Part shown: positions 43,613 to 52,774 of the stretch, one piece after another
How the letters are laid out: every line of letters begins with the position of its first letter
How positions within the stretch are numbered: position 1 is the stretch's first letter
Origin: Chryseosolibacter sp964438975
GTDB taxonomy: Bacteria > Bacteroidota > Bacteroidia > Cytophagales > Cyclobacteriaceae
Assembly: GCA_964438975.1 (NCBI GenBank)
Contig: CAYTMU010000002.1
Span: forward strand, 124,001-188,000
Direction of reading: 5' to 3'
Length of the DNA stretch: 64,000 bases
Notes under the pieces: model-generated
Database searches by the model: none
What the model was told of the DNA's origin: nothing
Seen by the model: only the letters and a program-made list of their open reading frames with translations
Translations under genes and position numbers: made by a program

Positions 43613-45313
43613 ATGGCCAATCCACTGTTTCGAAAGAAGTCTTTAAACGCCATTCTAAGCGAAGCACAACGCGAAAGGGAGACCGGACAGGGAGGGCTGA
43701 AACGCGTGCTGGGAGTGCGAGATCTTGTCTCAATGGGCATCGCTGCTGTGGTTGGCGCCGGGATTTTCTCCACGATCGGGTCTGCCGCCTACAATGGAGG
43801 CCCAGGGATATCACTGCTTTTCATAATAACCGCGGTAACGTGCGGATTCTCCGCGCTCTGCTACGCGGAATTCGCGAGCCGGGTGCCAATTGCCGGTAGC
43901 GCCTATACTTATGCCTACGTGTCGTTCGGGGAACTGGTCGCATGGATAATCGGATGGGCGTTGATCCTCGAATACACCATCGGAAATATCGTGGTTGCCA
44001 TCTCGTGGAGTGGGTACTTCAATAATCTGCTCGAGGGGTTTGGAATTTTTCTGGCGCCTTGGCTTACGACTGATCCAGGTACTGCGAGTGCCGCTTATGC
44101 AGAAGTTGAACAGGCTGTCGCTCAAGGTGTGCCGCTCACCGATAGCCTGGCCTTCGTTCGCGATGCGTGGCACTCGGCTCCGGTGATCTTCGGGCAGCGC
44201 ATCTTTGTCAATCTGCCGGCATTCATTATCGTGGTGTTTATCAGCGTTCTTACCTTCATTGGCATTCGGGAGAGTAAAAGAACGACTAACTTCCTCGTGG
44301 TTTTTAAGATTGTAGTAATACTGTTTGTCATCGGAGTGGGATTCTTCTATGTGAATCCGTCCAACTGGAGTCCTTTCATGCCGAATGGATTCGAAGGCGT
44401 CCTGCGGGGGGTCTCGGCGGTCTTCTATGCATATATCGGATTCGATGCGATCTCTACCACCGCGGAAGAATGCAAGAATCCCCAGCGCGATCTGCCGCGG
44501 GGGATGATCTATTCCCTGGTATTCTGTACGGTGTTATATATTCTCATTTCCTTCGTCCTGACGGGGATGGTTCCGTACACGGAGCTCAGAGTCACGGATC
44601 CGCTGGCGTTTGTGTTCGAACGAGTGGGACAGGATTGGATCAGCTACATCGTGTCGATCAGCGCGGTCGTTGCCACAACAAGTGTTCTACTGGTGTTTCA
44701 ACTCGGGCAACCCAGGATCTGGATGAGTATGAGCCGAGACGGGTTGCTTCCCAGGAAGTTTGCAAGTATCCACCCCCGTTATCAGACGCCGGCCTTCTCG
44801 ACGGTGATGACGGGCGTGCTCGTCGCGATCCCGTCGCTGTTTATGGGGAGCGAACTCATGACTGATTTGACGAGTATTGGTACCTTGTTTGCATTTGTTA
44901 TCGTATCGGGAGGGGTGCTGATGCTTCCGAGGATTGTTGCGAAAGATGGTGCGATGCCCACCGGAAAGTTCAAACTCCCTTATATCAATGGTAAATACAT
45001 CGTGCCCGTCATCTTTGGTGCGTACGTTTTTCTCGTCCGCGACCGCATCTCCCTGGGCCTTTCTTCGATCACTCACGATGATCTTGGCACGCTGCTGTTC
45101 CTGGCCTTCATTGTACTTGGATTTACGATGAGTATTCTCTCGTTCATGCGCAACTTATCACTCATCCCGGTGATGGGTGTCATGTTTTGTTCGTACTTGC
45201 TGATCGAGATCCCTGTGGTATCCTGGACTTATTTTCTGATCTGGCTAATGTTCGGCCTGACGATCTATTTCTGTTATGGCTACTGGAAAAGCCGATTGCG
45301 TCGTACTGGCTAG
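43613..45313 (+). CDS. APC-family amino acid permease (cationic-transporter-like)
   Basis: 566 residues with 12-14 hydrophobic helices. The first helix region GIAAVVGAGIFSTIGSAAYNGGPG is the broken-helix substrate site of the APC superfamily, and GFDAISTTAEECKNPQRDLPRG is typical of the eukaryotic-like CAT (cationic amino acid) branch. An extra hydrophilic insert at about 145-195 lies between helices. Substrate is not certain; a broad amino acid importer is likely. Its stop codon interlocks with that of the convergent gene (shared CTAG). Confidence 0.9.
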   Translation: MANPLFRKKSLNAILSEAQRERETGQGGLKRVLGVRDLVSMGIAAVVGAGIFSTIGSAAYNGGPGISLLFIITAVTCGFSALCYAEFASRVPIAGSAYTYAYVSFGELVAWIIGWALILEYTIGNIVVAISWSGYFNNLLEGFGIFLAPWLTTDPGTASAAYAEVEQAVAQGVPLTDSLAFVRDAWHSAPVIFGQRIFVNLPAFIIVVFISVLTFIGIRESKRTTNFLVVFKIVVILFVIGVGFFYVNPSNWSPFMPNGFEGVLRGVSAVFYAYIGFDAISTTAEECKNPQRDLPRGMIYSLVFCTVLYILISFVLTGMVPYTELRVTDPLAFVFERVGQDWISYIVSISAVVATTSVLLVFQLGQPRIWMSMSRDGLLPRKFASIHPRYQTPAFSTVMTGVLVAIPSLFMGSELMTDLTSIGTLFAFVIVSGGVLMLPRIVAKDGAMPTGKFKLPYINGKYIVPVIFGAYVFLVRDRISLGLSSITHDDLGTLLFLAFIVLGFTMSILSFMRNLSLIPVMGVMFCSYLLIEIPVVSWTYFLIWLMFGLTIYFCYGYWKSRLRRTG

Positions 45314-46440
45314 GGGTGTGAACTCACCCGGTAGACGACGCCTCGTGAAGCCAGATGTTCCATTATTGCGTGGAAGTTGTCCTCGTCTTCCCCCAAATAT
45401 TCCGGCGGACAAATACCCGTTCTTACGAACTTTCCTGACAATGCGAGGTTCACAGCGGCGGTGCATGTGTATCCTGTGGTGCGTGCCATCGACATGGTCT
45501 GTGTCGCGTCGTCGGTATAATCGAGGAGGTCGTAGGCGTACACGATCGGCTGCCCATTCTCTTCTCCTCGTACACGGATTCGCATCACAGTGAATTCGCG
45601 TTCACCGGGCTTTAGTTTCCATTTGGGAAAGAGCAGTTTCGCCGTCAGGTCGATCGGCCTTATGGGAACACCGTTGATATCGATCGGTTCGGCGGAGAAG
45701 AAACCAGACTCGCGGAGTACGCGGAGATACTCGATACTTCCCGGATAACGCAACGTCTTTTCGATCATATTCGGAATGTCAGGCATCGTGCGGATAAGCG
45801 ACCGCAGTCCATCGGAGTTCCAGGACTCAAGGGTGCCGACCCCGTCGAAGTAAATGAGTTCCGGGTCCGACAACGCCTCTTTTATTACAAGTGCTCCGTT
45901 TTGCACATACCGTGCTGGTCGCGTGTATTCTTCAATAACGTCGATGGGGGAGAACACTGCTTTATACTGGTATGGCCATTCACGTACCACAGGTAGTCCT
46001 CCGACGAGACATTCGTATTCATCCACTTTCATCCGCTTGTTGTGATATCCCAGAATGATGTTTCCCATCCCGGGAGCGACACCACAGTCGGTAACAATGG
46101 TGACTTTTTTTTCATGTGCCAGTGCGTCAAGTTCAAAGGGATCCTCCGGAAAGAACGAAATATCCACCATGTTCTTGCCGGTATTGATGACGGTCTCGGC
46201 TATCCGGAATCCCATAAACCCCGGGATGGCTCCGACGACAATGTCAAACGGCCGGAGGATGGAGCGCAATTCCTCTGTGTCATACAGGTCCGCTTTCACC
46301 ACGTGGACGTTCGCTTTTTTCACGGCGGCGAGTGCATCATCATTGATATCGACAGATGTTACGTCAAAAGTTCGCGCCAGGTCGATGGCAATTGTGCGGC
46401 CAACGAGTCCGGCACCGAGTACTACTACTTTTTGTTTCAT
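45310..46440 (-). CDS. Saccharopine dehydrogenase-like oxidoreductase
   Basis: 376 residues from ATG 46440 (MKQKVVVLGAGLVG); two further ATG codons lie up to 10 codons upstream. An N-terminal Rossmann domain (VVLGAGLVGRTIAIDLA, then VTSVDIN) and the saccharopine dehydrogenase C-terminal domain follow, with TDCGVAPGMGNIILGY and KTLRYPGS motifs. Related enzymes act on lysine catabolism or reduce amino-acid-derived substrates such as carboxyspermidine; the substrate here is not known. It converges on the permease, with the last four bases shared. Confidence 0.85.
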   Translation of the reverse strand: MKQKVVVLGAGLVGRTIAIDLARTFDVTSVDINDDALAAVKKANVHVVKADLYDTEELRSILRPFDIVVGAIPGFMGFRIAETVINTGKNMVDISFFPEDPFELDALAHEKKVTIVTDCGVAPGMGNIILGYHNKRMKVDEYECLVGGLPVVREWPYQYKAVFSPIDVIEEYTRPARYVQNGALVIKEALSDPELIYFDGVGTLESWNSDGLRSLIRTMPDIPNMIEKTLRYPGSIEYLRVLRESGFFSAEPIDINGVPIRPIDLTAKLLFPKWKLKPGEREFTVMRIRVRGEENGQPIVYAYDLLDYTDDATQTMSMARTTGYTCTAAVNLALSGKFVRTGICPPEYLGEDEDNFHAIMEHLASRGVVYRVSSHP

Positions 46441-46531
46441 GGACATAGTGATTGCCGGCGGGATCCCCATTGTTCAAACAGTAGGACACTGCCGGGCGAT
46501 TTTATAACTTGATGTTGAAAATCAGATACCT

Positions 46532-47056
46532 ATGATCGATCAGGCCAAGATAGTTGAAAAAGCGAAACACTCCGCGTTTTATCGGCGTGTCCTTAGTTGG
46601 TCGTTGAACCGGATGGTACCCTTTAACAAGCCGCATGGTATGCAGGTAGTGAACATCGCTGATTATTCATTGAAGATCTTAATTCCTTATATAAAGAGGA
46701 ACCTCAACCACATTCGCGGGTTGCATGCGTGTGTGCTGGCAACGGGGTCGGAGTTCACTACCGGTTTTTTGCTCGTATCGAAACTCGATGCGAACAAGTA
46801 CAGGCTTATCATGCAACGCCTCGAAATGGATTACCATTATCAGGGCAAGATGGACGCGGCAGCTGAGTTTACGGTGTCCGAAGATTGGTTTGAGAAAAAT
46901 ATCTATCAACCACTCCGGACTCAGGATGCAATAGTCGTTCCGTGCGAAGTCAAGATCCATGATGTGAATGGAAATCATCTCACAACCGGTCGGGTCTTAT
47001 GGCAGATCAAGAACTGGAGTAAGGTGCGTACGAAGGTCGATGCGCGAGGCAATTAA
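46532..47056 (+). CDS. DUF4442 (hotdog-fold) protein
   Basis: 174 residues. The segment PFNKPHGMQVVNIADYSLKILIPYIKRNLNHIRGLHACVLATGSEFTTGFLL matches DUF4442, a group related to thioesterase hotdog proteins. A lone catalytic residue cannot be assigned with confidence. It stops immediately before the next ATG, and it diverges from the saccharopine dehydrogenase-like gene across about 90 bases. Confidence 0.83.
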   Translation: MIDQAKIVEKAKHSAFYRRVLSWSLNRMVPFNKPHGMQVVNIADYSLKILIPYIKRNLNHIRGLHACVLATGSEFTTGFLLVSKLDANKYRLIMQRLEMDYHYQGKMDAAAEFTVSEDWFEKNIYQPLRTQDAIVVPCEVKIHDVNGNHLTTGRVLWQIKNWSKVRTKVDARGN

Positions 47057-48010
47057 ATGATCGATTCGTTGGCAATACAAAGGATACACGAAGGAGCGTT
47101 GCCGGATGACTACCGGTTTGGCTATGAGCCCATGATCTTCGATACGCATGATTACCGTGCGATGCAGCCTGAAGAAAACTGGCAGTCGTATTACTTTCTG
47201 AACGATGACAGCCGGACAATATCCGCGGCGGCTCATTTTCAAGTGCGTGACGATCGGGCTACGGGCACGGTACGCGCCCCGTTCGGTAGTTTCGACAGCG
47301 CGCCCGGGCTGGCTCCCCTCGCGTTATACAATTTTATCGCGGATGTTCAGTCGCGCTTGAAGGCACTTGGTGTCCGGGAGCTGACGATCATCAACCCCCC
47401 GCGCGCTTACGATCCGGAGCGGCTTTCACTGGTTGAGACTTTTCTGATCAACGAAGGTTTTGGCGTTATGAATGCTGAGCCCGGAGCGGTTATTCATGTT
47501 AGCGCCGTGGATTTTGGGCAGAGGATCGGGCGTTCACAGTTTCAAAGGGCGGAGAAGGCGAGAAGCGCCGGGCTTCAATATCAGATGCTGGCCGCTGACC
47601 GATTCCAGGATGTATTCGATTTCCTTGCTGACTGCCATGAGGAGAAAGGGTACCCGATTTCTATTGACCCCGCATTTCTCAAGGCGCTGGTGAAACGGTT
47701 CCCTGACCGATATCTTTTATCGGTTGTGGCTGACGACGATACGATCGTGTCGGCTGCTGTTACGGTAAAAGTATCGAGCCGAATACTATATAATTTCCTG
47801 GTGAACCATGACAAACGACTGAGTCACCTGAGTCCACCGCTTCTCCTCATGGAAGGATTGTACAAGCACTGTCAGGATTTCGGGATCAGCATGCTAGACC
47901 TTGGAACATCCGCACTCGGGTCGTCGCCGAATTTTCCGTTGCTCGACTTCAAGCTTCGTATCGGCGGGGTTCCTACATCGAAACTTTCATTTTTTAAAAA
48001 GCTCGCTTGA
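47057..48010 (+). CDS. FemAB/GNAT-like acyltransferase, function unknown
   Basis: 317 residues with an apparent two-GNAT-domain layout: residues 40-150 contain a half resembling the N-terminal FemAB lobe, and residues 155-310 hold a GNAT-type C-terminal lobe with SAAVTVKVSSRILYNFLVNHD and LYKHCQDFGISMLDLG. FemAB-type proteins transfer amino acids or acyl groups onto cell-wall or surface molecules. The specific substrate is unknown. It starts right after the DUF4442 gene and overlaps the following glycosyltransferase by four bases, so they form one operon. Confidence 0.7.
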   Translation: MIDSLAIQRIHEGALPDDYRFGYEPMIFDTHDYRAMQPEENWQSYYFLNDDSRTISAAAHFQVRDDRATGTVRAPFGSFDSAPGLAPLALYNFIADVQSRLKALGVRELTIINPPRAYDPERLSLVETFLINEGFGVMNAEPGAVIHVSAVDFGQRIGRSQFQRAEKARSAGLQYQMLAADRFQDVFDFLADCHEEKGYPISIDPAFLKALVKRFPDRYLLSVVADDDTIVSAAVTVKVSSRILYNFLVNHDKRLSHLSPPLLLMEGLYKHCQDFGISMLDLGTSALGSSPNFPLLDFKLRIGGVPTSKLSFFKKLA

Positions 48011-48867
48011 CAGTGCAGCCTCTTGTTACAGTCATATGCATCTGCTACAACCAAGAGAGGTTTGTCGTGGAGGCGTTGCAATCTGTGCACCTGCAGACCT
48101 ATCCGCATGTACAACTGATTGTCGTGGATGATGCCAGTACAGATGACAGTGTGGATGTCATACGGAACTATCTTGCGAGCTTTCCGCATGTTGAGTTTCT
48201 TCCATTACCTCTCAATGTAGGCAACTGCAAGGCCTTCAATCAGGCCCTCGCATATGCCCAGGGCGAGTATATTATCGATCTCGCTGCTGATGATGTGTTG
48301 CTTCCCGGTCGCATTTCCGCCGGTGTCGACGCGCTGGCAGCAGCAGGTGATTCTTACGCCGTCAACTTTACCGATGCTATCCTGATTGACGAAGACGGTC
48401 GCGAACTGGATCGGCATTCGCGTCGGTTCCCTGCTCATTCCGTCCCTCAGGGAGATATTTATTGCGAACTCATCAGGCGATACTTTGTTCTATCGCCAAC
48501 GATTGTCGCACGAACGCGTGTGGTGAAGGAATTGGGAGGTTATGACGAACATCTTGCTTATGAGGATTTCGATTTTATGATCCGATCGTCGCGATCTTAC
48601 CTGTATAACTACACGCCTGAGGCTCTTGTGCGTAAACGGATTGTCGGAGGATCGATGTCCGACAGGCAGTTCCGGCTTTTCAGTCCTCAACTGCGCTCGA
48701 CATTTCGTGTTTGCGAGAAAATATTAAAGCTAAACCGCACGACGGATGAGCGGGATGCGCTTTCTCACCGGTTGTTGTATGAGATGCGCCTCTGTCTGAA
48801 ATTCAATATTCCGCTCGCGATGCGTTATGCACAATTGTGGCTTCGGAACAGGTGGAAAACGTATTAG
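48007..48867 (+). CDS. Glycosyltransferase family 2
   Basis: 286 residues from a TTG that overlaps the previous stop (TTGA). GT-A fold: VTVICICYNQERFV, LIVVDDASTDDS, DLAADDVLLPG with the metal-binding acidic pair and a YDEHLAYEDFDFMIRSSR segment near the acceptor site. No transmembrane segment; a soluble or peripheral enzyme. Acts presumably on surface polysaccharide or glycolipid, with the acceptor unknown. Its 3' end converges with rsgA, 10 bases away. Confidence 0.88.
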   Translation: MTVQPLVTVICICYNQERFVVEALQSVHLQTYPHVQLIVVDDASTDDSVDVIRNYLASFPHVEFLPLPLNVGNCKAFNQALAYAQGEYIIDLAADDVLLPGRISAGVDALAAAGDSYAVNFTDAILIDEDGRELDRHSRRFPAHSVPQGDIYCELIRRYFVLSPTIVARTRVVKELGGYDEHLAYEDFDFMIRSSRSYLYNYTPEALVRKRIVGGSMSDRQFRLFSPQLRSTFRVCEKILKLNRTTDERDALSHRLLYEMRLCLKFNIPLAMRYAQLWLRNRWKTY

Positions 48868-48877
48868 CGATACGCGA

Positions 48878-49792
48878 CTATTTCCGATTGTCAGCTCCTG
48901 CAAGCATACTGAGATAGCTATCGTAACGGCTAGGTGCGATTTTGCCTTCTTCGACTGCAGTCGTAATGGCGCAGTCAGGTTCTTGTAGGTGAAGACAGCG
49001 CGCCCCGTACTTGCAGTCCAATCGACGGTCACGCATCTCGGGAAAATAGTCTGAAAGCTCCTGATCATTCATATCTACAAGACCCCATTCTTTGATGCCG
49101 GGGGTGTCGATCACAAAGGTGTCGCCACCGAGGTGGAACATTTCTGCGAATGTCGTCGTGTGGATGCCCTTGGACGAGTATCCGGATATTTCGCTAACTC
49201 TCCGTGTGATACTCGGATCGAGATGATTCAGCAGAGTTGACTTCCCCACGCCGGAATGGCCTGCGAACAGGGTCGTTTTCCCGTCCAACCGTGCGCGTAA
49301 TTCGGCGATGTCATCTTCGAGGGCTGAAAGCGAGATGACATCAACACTGATCTCCTGGTAGATATCCATCAGCGCGTTTTGAAGTTCCAGATCGTCGCTG
49401 CTCAGGAGATCTCTTTTGTTGAATACCAGCATTTGTGGTATGCGGAACGCTTCTGTCGAGACGAGGAACCGATCAATAAACCCAATTGATGTTCTTGGCA
49501 GTACTACCGTAACGACAAGACACGCGAGGTCTACGTTCGCCGCGAGTACGTGGGTGTGTGCGGTCTTCTTAACAGACTGTCGGAGAATGTGATTTTTGCG
49601 GGGGATAATTTCCGTGATGGTCCCGATGTCGTGGTCGAGCTCGAACAGAACGCGATCACCAACAGCTACCGGGTTTGATTCCTTGATGCCCTCCAGGCGC
49701 ATTTTGCCGCGGAGACGGCATACGATCTTTGAGCCGCTGCCGGTGAGGACGTCGTAAAACGAACCTGTGGATCTGAGTACTACGCCCTCCAT
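48878..49792 (-). CDS. rsgA: Ribosome small-subunit-dependent GTPase A
   Basis: 304 residues. A circularly permuted GTPase: G4 (FNKRDLL), then G1 (GHSGVGKSTLLN), then G3 (DTPGIKEWG), after an N-terminal OB-fold domain (residues 1-70). The C-terminal zinc site is visible as CKYGARCLHLQEPDC with its histidine. It helps mature the 30S subunit and releases late biogenesis factors. It lies 50 bases downstream of waaA. Confidence 0.95.
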   Translation of the reverse strand: MEGVVLRSTGSFYDVLTGSGSKIVCRLRGKMRLEGIKESNPVAVGDRVLFELDHDIGTITEIIPRKNHILRQSVKKTAHTHVLAANVDLACLVVTVVLPRTSIGFIDRFLVSTEAFRIPQMLVFNKRDLLSSDDLELQNALMDIYQEISVDVISLSALEDDIAELRARLDGKTTLFAGHSGVGKSTLLNHLDPSITRRVSEISGYSSKGIHTTTFAEMFHLGGDTFVIDTPGIKEWGLVDMNDQELSDYFPEMRDRRLDCKYGARCLHLQEPDCAITTAVEEGKIAPSRYDSYLSMLAGADNRK

Positions 49793-49842
49793 TTTTCTTT
49801 CGTCCTCATGCTATTAAATACGGTCCCCAAACTCGCCCTGTT

Positions 49843-51087
49843 TTATGATTTTCCGGTCAGAATTATGCGGCAGTGATCCATGATCTTACGAGTAGCTCCC
49901 GTATTATCTTCAACATACTGCCGGTTGACGTCACATGCCAGCTGGAAAGTTTCTGGAACGTTGAGAATTTTGAACTTCTGTTTGAGATCCGGATAGTCAG
50001 CTACCGCGAATGCTCCTCCGCGATTGATCAAGTCAGCTGCTTCTCTGAATTTTTCGTAATTCCTGTTTCCGAAAAGGATAGGGACCCCGTAGCATGCCGC
50101 CTCCAGCGTGTTGTGCAGGCCTTTTCCAAATCCTCCCCCAATATAGGCGAATTCCCCGTACCGGTAGAGCCGTGACAGTAGTCCTACATTGTCAATGATG
50201 AGAACGGTAGCATCCGCGACAGGTTTCTCGTTCGCTTCCGAATACAGAACCGATCTCACCGTGAGTGCTCGTTGAAGCGCTTCGATCTGTTGCTGATTGA
50301 TCTCGTGCGGCGCGACAATGAATTTCAGTTTCCCCTCATTGATAAATGGCAACAACACATCGAGGTCTTCCTGCCATGCGCTTCCGACAACCAGCACACG
50401 TTCCATCCCCTTGAACTTCTGAGCGATCGGCACTTCTTCGGCAAGATTGACGATGGTCTTGACGCGGTCGAAACGCGTGTCGCCTGATACAGTGACATTG
50501 AACAGATCAATCGAGCGCAGCAAATCCACCGACTCCTGATTCTGAACAAAGAAATGCGTGAAACTTTTCAGTATCCTGCGATGAAGGCCGCCCATTTTCC
50601 GAAAGAACAATTGCTCTTTTCGGAAAATGGACGAGACCGAAATGAGAGGTATTTTTTTCTTTTTTAGCGTCCGGGCATAGTAGTACCAGAATTCGTACTT
50701 GACAAAGATTGCTAACGAGGGCTGTACACTATTGACGAATTTGCGTGCATTCGTTTTTGTATCGAGAGGTAAGTAGAAAACATAGTCTGCGATCGCAGTA
50801 TCTTTTTTTGCGAGGTAACCACTGGGTGAAAAAAAAGTAAGAAATATTTTGTGATCGATAAATTCCTGTTTTAACGCTTCTATCAATGGACGCCCCTGTT
50901 CGAATTCCCCCAGGGAAGCACAATGAACCCAGATCAAGGGTGCCGCATTCTCGTCTAATGTTTCCCGGATCCTTCGGAAGATCCGGCGTCGGCCGGTCAC
51001 AAATTCCCGAGCTTTGGTATTAAACAAGCTGAGAATCCTAAGGGCAAGTCCGATTGAGAAAATGGCGATGTTGTATAGAAATTTCAT
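49843..51087 (-). CDS. waaA: 3-deoxy-D-manno-octulosonic acid transferase
   Basis: 414 residues from ATG 51087 (MKFLYNIAIF); a start nine bases upstream would overlap the predicted promoter. N-terminal membrane anchor, then WVHCASLGEFEQGRP with the catalytic glutamate, a KYEFWYYY segment and the C-terminal GT-B half containing GGGFGKGLHNTLEAACYGVPILFG for CMP-Kdo binding. It adds Kdo to lipid A precursors in LPS assembly. The presence of this gene shows a Gram-negative LPS envelope. Its promoter (TATTTTTG at 51094-51101) would give an almost leaderless mRNA. Confidence 0.95.
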   Translation of the reverse strand: MKFLYNIAIFSIGLALRILSLFNTKAREFVTGRRRIFRRIRETLDENAAPLIWVHCASLGEFEQGRPLIEALKQEFIDHKIFLTFFSPSGYLAKKDTAIADYVFYLPLDTKTNARKFVNSVQPSLAIFVKYEFWYYYARTLKKKKIPLISVSSIFRKEQLFFRKMGGLHRRILKSFTHFFVQNQESVDLLRSIDLFNVTVSGDTRFDRVKTIVNLAEEVPIAQKFKGMERVLVVGSAWQEDLDVLLPFINEGKLKFIVAPHEINQQQIEALQRALTVRSVLYSEANEKPVADATVLIIDNVGLLSRLYRYGEFAYIGGGFGKGLHNTLEAACYGVPILFGNRNYEKFREAADLINRGGAFAVADYPDLKQKFKILNVPETFQLACDVNRQYVEDNTGATRKIMDHCRIILTGKS

Positions 51088-51093
51088 TGCAAT

Positions 51094-51101
51094 CAAAAAT
51101 A
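51094..51101 (-). promoter_or_regulatory. Candidate promoter for waaA
   Basis: The minus strand reads TATTTTTG, full -7 match, seven bases before the ATG at 51087. TTG further upstream is 15-16 bases away, a little short. Confidence 0.4.
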
Positions 51102-51178
51102 CGAACCTTATTGCACCAACGGATTTTTTTACCGAGCTAAATGCATTTAATTTGAAACTTACCTAAGCTAACCTAAAA

Positions 51179-52216
51179 ATGAAACGGATTGTCCTTTTAT
51201 TGTCTGTAAGTCTTCTGAGCGCACAGATGTCTTTTGCTCAGGTCACCCAAGACACCGATGGTGATCTACAGGATCTCCTTAACCAAAGTGTCGACGATGG
51301 AAAGAAACTCATCTCTGCTTACCTGAATCCGCTGATGATGAGTGTGCCGATGGCGTTAAACCAGGGCTGGTATAACACGGCAGCTGCTCATAAGGTCGGA
51401 GGGATTGATCTCACGATCACGGCCAATGCTATGATGATTCCCAAAAGTGACATTTTCTTTGATGTCACTAAACTCGACCTGGACGTACTGCGCTTGGATG
51501 AGACCTCTCCTGATTACCCCAACTCGCCTACGATCTTCGGCCCGGACAGAGCACCTGTATTCAGTTATACTGATGAGACGACAGGCCAGACACAGACGTT
51601 TTCCGGCCCGGGGGGATTGGATATCGAAGGTGAGATCGGCAAGAACCTGGTGCCTGTTCCGTTGGCGCATCTGGGAATAGGACTTCCGAAAGGCACAGAT
51701 CTGAAGTTGCGTTATGCGCCGACAATTGACATTGGTGATGGTTCCCTGAATGTATTTGGAGTAGGGGTTTTGCACGATATCAAGCAATGGATCCCCGGTA
51801 TCAAACTCCTTCCGTTCAGCCTCTCGGCGTTTGCCGCGCATACATCCTTCAAGATGGATATGCAACTGGACCCTGAAGATGCTCCGGACCAGCGTGGTCT
51901 TTTTAAAATGAGCGCCACCACGGTACAGGGACTGATCTCCAAGAAGTTTTCAATCCTGACACTTTACGGTGGATTGGGCTATAACATGGCCAATAGCTCT
52001 CTGGCGTTGAAGGGCAATTATGACATTAATGACGACGGGACGATTCAAGCCGAGGAAGTTGATCCGGTTGATCTTGACTTCTCATCTTCAAGCTTTCGCG
52101 CAACGGCGGGTATGCGTCTAAAACTTGCAATTCTTACCCTGCACGCCGACTACACGGTTCAGAAATACAATTGCCTTACCGTCGGGCTTGGATTCAGTTT
52201 CCGGGAAAGTAAATGA
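51179..52216 (+). CDS. Secreted outer-membrane-type protein, DUF6588-like
   Basis: 345 residues with a signal peptide (MKRIVLLLSVSLLSAQMSFAQ). The body has alternating hydrophobic strands and ends in aromatic, strand-like GLGFSF, typical of an outer-membrane beta barrel. The phrase ISAYLNPLMMSVPMALNQGWYNTA near the start resembles DUF6588 proteins of Bacteroidota; I am fairly, not fully, sure. A calcium-loop-like DINDDGTIQAEEV segment occurs at about 292-304. It is transcribed alone and converges on the phosphatase gene. Confidence 0.72.
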   Translation: MKRIVLLLSVSLLSAQMSFAQVTQDTDGDLQDLLNQSVDDGKKLISAYLNPLMMSVPMALNQGWYNTAAAHKVGGIDLTITANAMMIPKSDIFFDVTKLDLDVLRLDETSPDYPNSPTIFGPDRAPVFSYTDETTGQTQTFSGPGGLDIEGEIGKNLVPVPLAHLGIGLPKGTDLKLRYAPTIDIGDGSLNVFGVGVLHDIKQWIPGIKLLPFSLSAFAAHTSFKMDMQLDPEDAPDQRGLFKMSATTVQGLISKKFSILTLYGGLGYNMANSSLALKGNYDINDDGTIQAEEVDPVDLDFSSSSFRATAGMRLKLAILTLHADYTVQKYNCLTVGLGFSFRESK

Positions 52217-52234
52217 TTTGATCGTTGCTTTTCT

Positions 52235-52281
52235 GATCAGTTCCTCCAGATCTCATCTCTGATATACTGGAGGAACTGATC
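52235..52281. repeat. 15-bp perfect inverted repeat at a convergent gene end
   Basis: GATCAGTTCCTCCAG (52235-52249) and its exact complement (52267-52281) are separated by 17 bases. It covers the last 15 codons and stop of the phosphatase and lies 19 bases past the outer-membrane gene, so it could act as a shared terminator or 3' stabiliser. Neither strand shows a uridine tract. Confidence 0.55.
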
Positions 52282-52725
52282 CGTAGTGCGGTCGATGATT
52301 TCAAAGACCTCCTGAAAGTCTTCTTCTCCCCCGTGATAGGGATCCGGAACGTCCCCGCGGGGAGCGATCGGATCAAACTCTCTCATCATTCTGACTCTTG
52401 TTCCAGTATCACTACCGTTAGCCAGATGCAGGATGTTCCGGAAATTACTGTTATCCATAGCAAGAATGATGTCAAAATCATCCAGATCCCTGGACATGAG
52501 TTGTCGGGCGCTGTGCTCGATCGTGACACCGTTCTTCAGGGCATTCGCAATGGTGCGAGGATCCGCGTTGTCACCGATATGGTAGTCAGACGTTCCGCAT
52601 GAATCGATTTCGATCTCCGATTCCAGTCCCATTTCTCTTATTTTCTTTTTGAGGACCGCCGCGCCGAGTGGCGAGCGGCAGATGTTGCCGAGGCAAACAA
52701 ACAATACCCTGACCTTCTTCTTCAT
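52237..52725 (-). CDS. Low-molecular-weight protein tyrosine phosphatase
   Basis: 162 residues from ATG 52725 (MKKKVRVLFVCLGNICRSP); the frame is open upstream but the extension is not family-like and covers the promoter. The P-loop CLGNICRS (Cx5RS) at about residues 11-18 and the late acid in VPDPYHGG are diagnostic. It dephosphorylates phosphotyrosine, often of capsule-synthesis tyrosine kinases. No kinase lies nearby. It is separated from the aspartokinase by 50 bases that include its promoter. The last codons form one arm of a 15-bp inverted repeat. Confidence 0.93.
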   Translation of the reverse strand: MKKKVRVLFVCLGNICRSPLGAAVLKKKIREMGLESEIEIDSCGTSDYHIGDNADPRTIANALKNGVTIEHSARQLMSRDLDDFDIILAMDNSNFRNILHLANGSDTGTRVRMMREFDPIAPRGDVPDPYHGGEEDFQEVFEIIDRTTDQFLQYIRDEIWRN

Positions 52726-52733
52726 AATGCTGG

Positions 52734-52741
52734 CAAAGGTA
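52734..52741 (-). promoter_or_regulatory. Bacteroidota-type promoter for the phosphatase
   Basis: The minus strand reads TACCTTTG, a full match, nine bases before the ATG. TTG lies 21 bases further upstream. The predicted leader is only a few bases long. Confidence 0.5.
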
Positions 52742-52774
52742 CGGAGGATTGATATCAATCGCCAACGACAAGTA

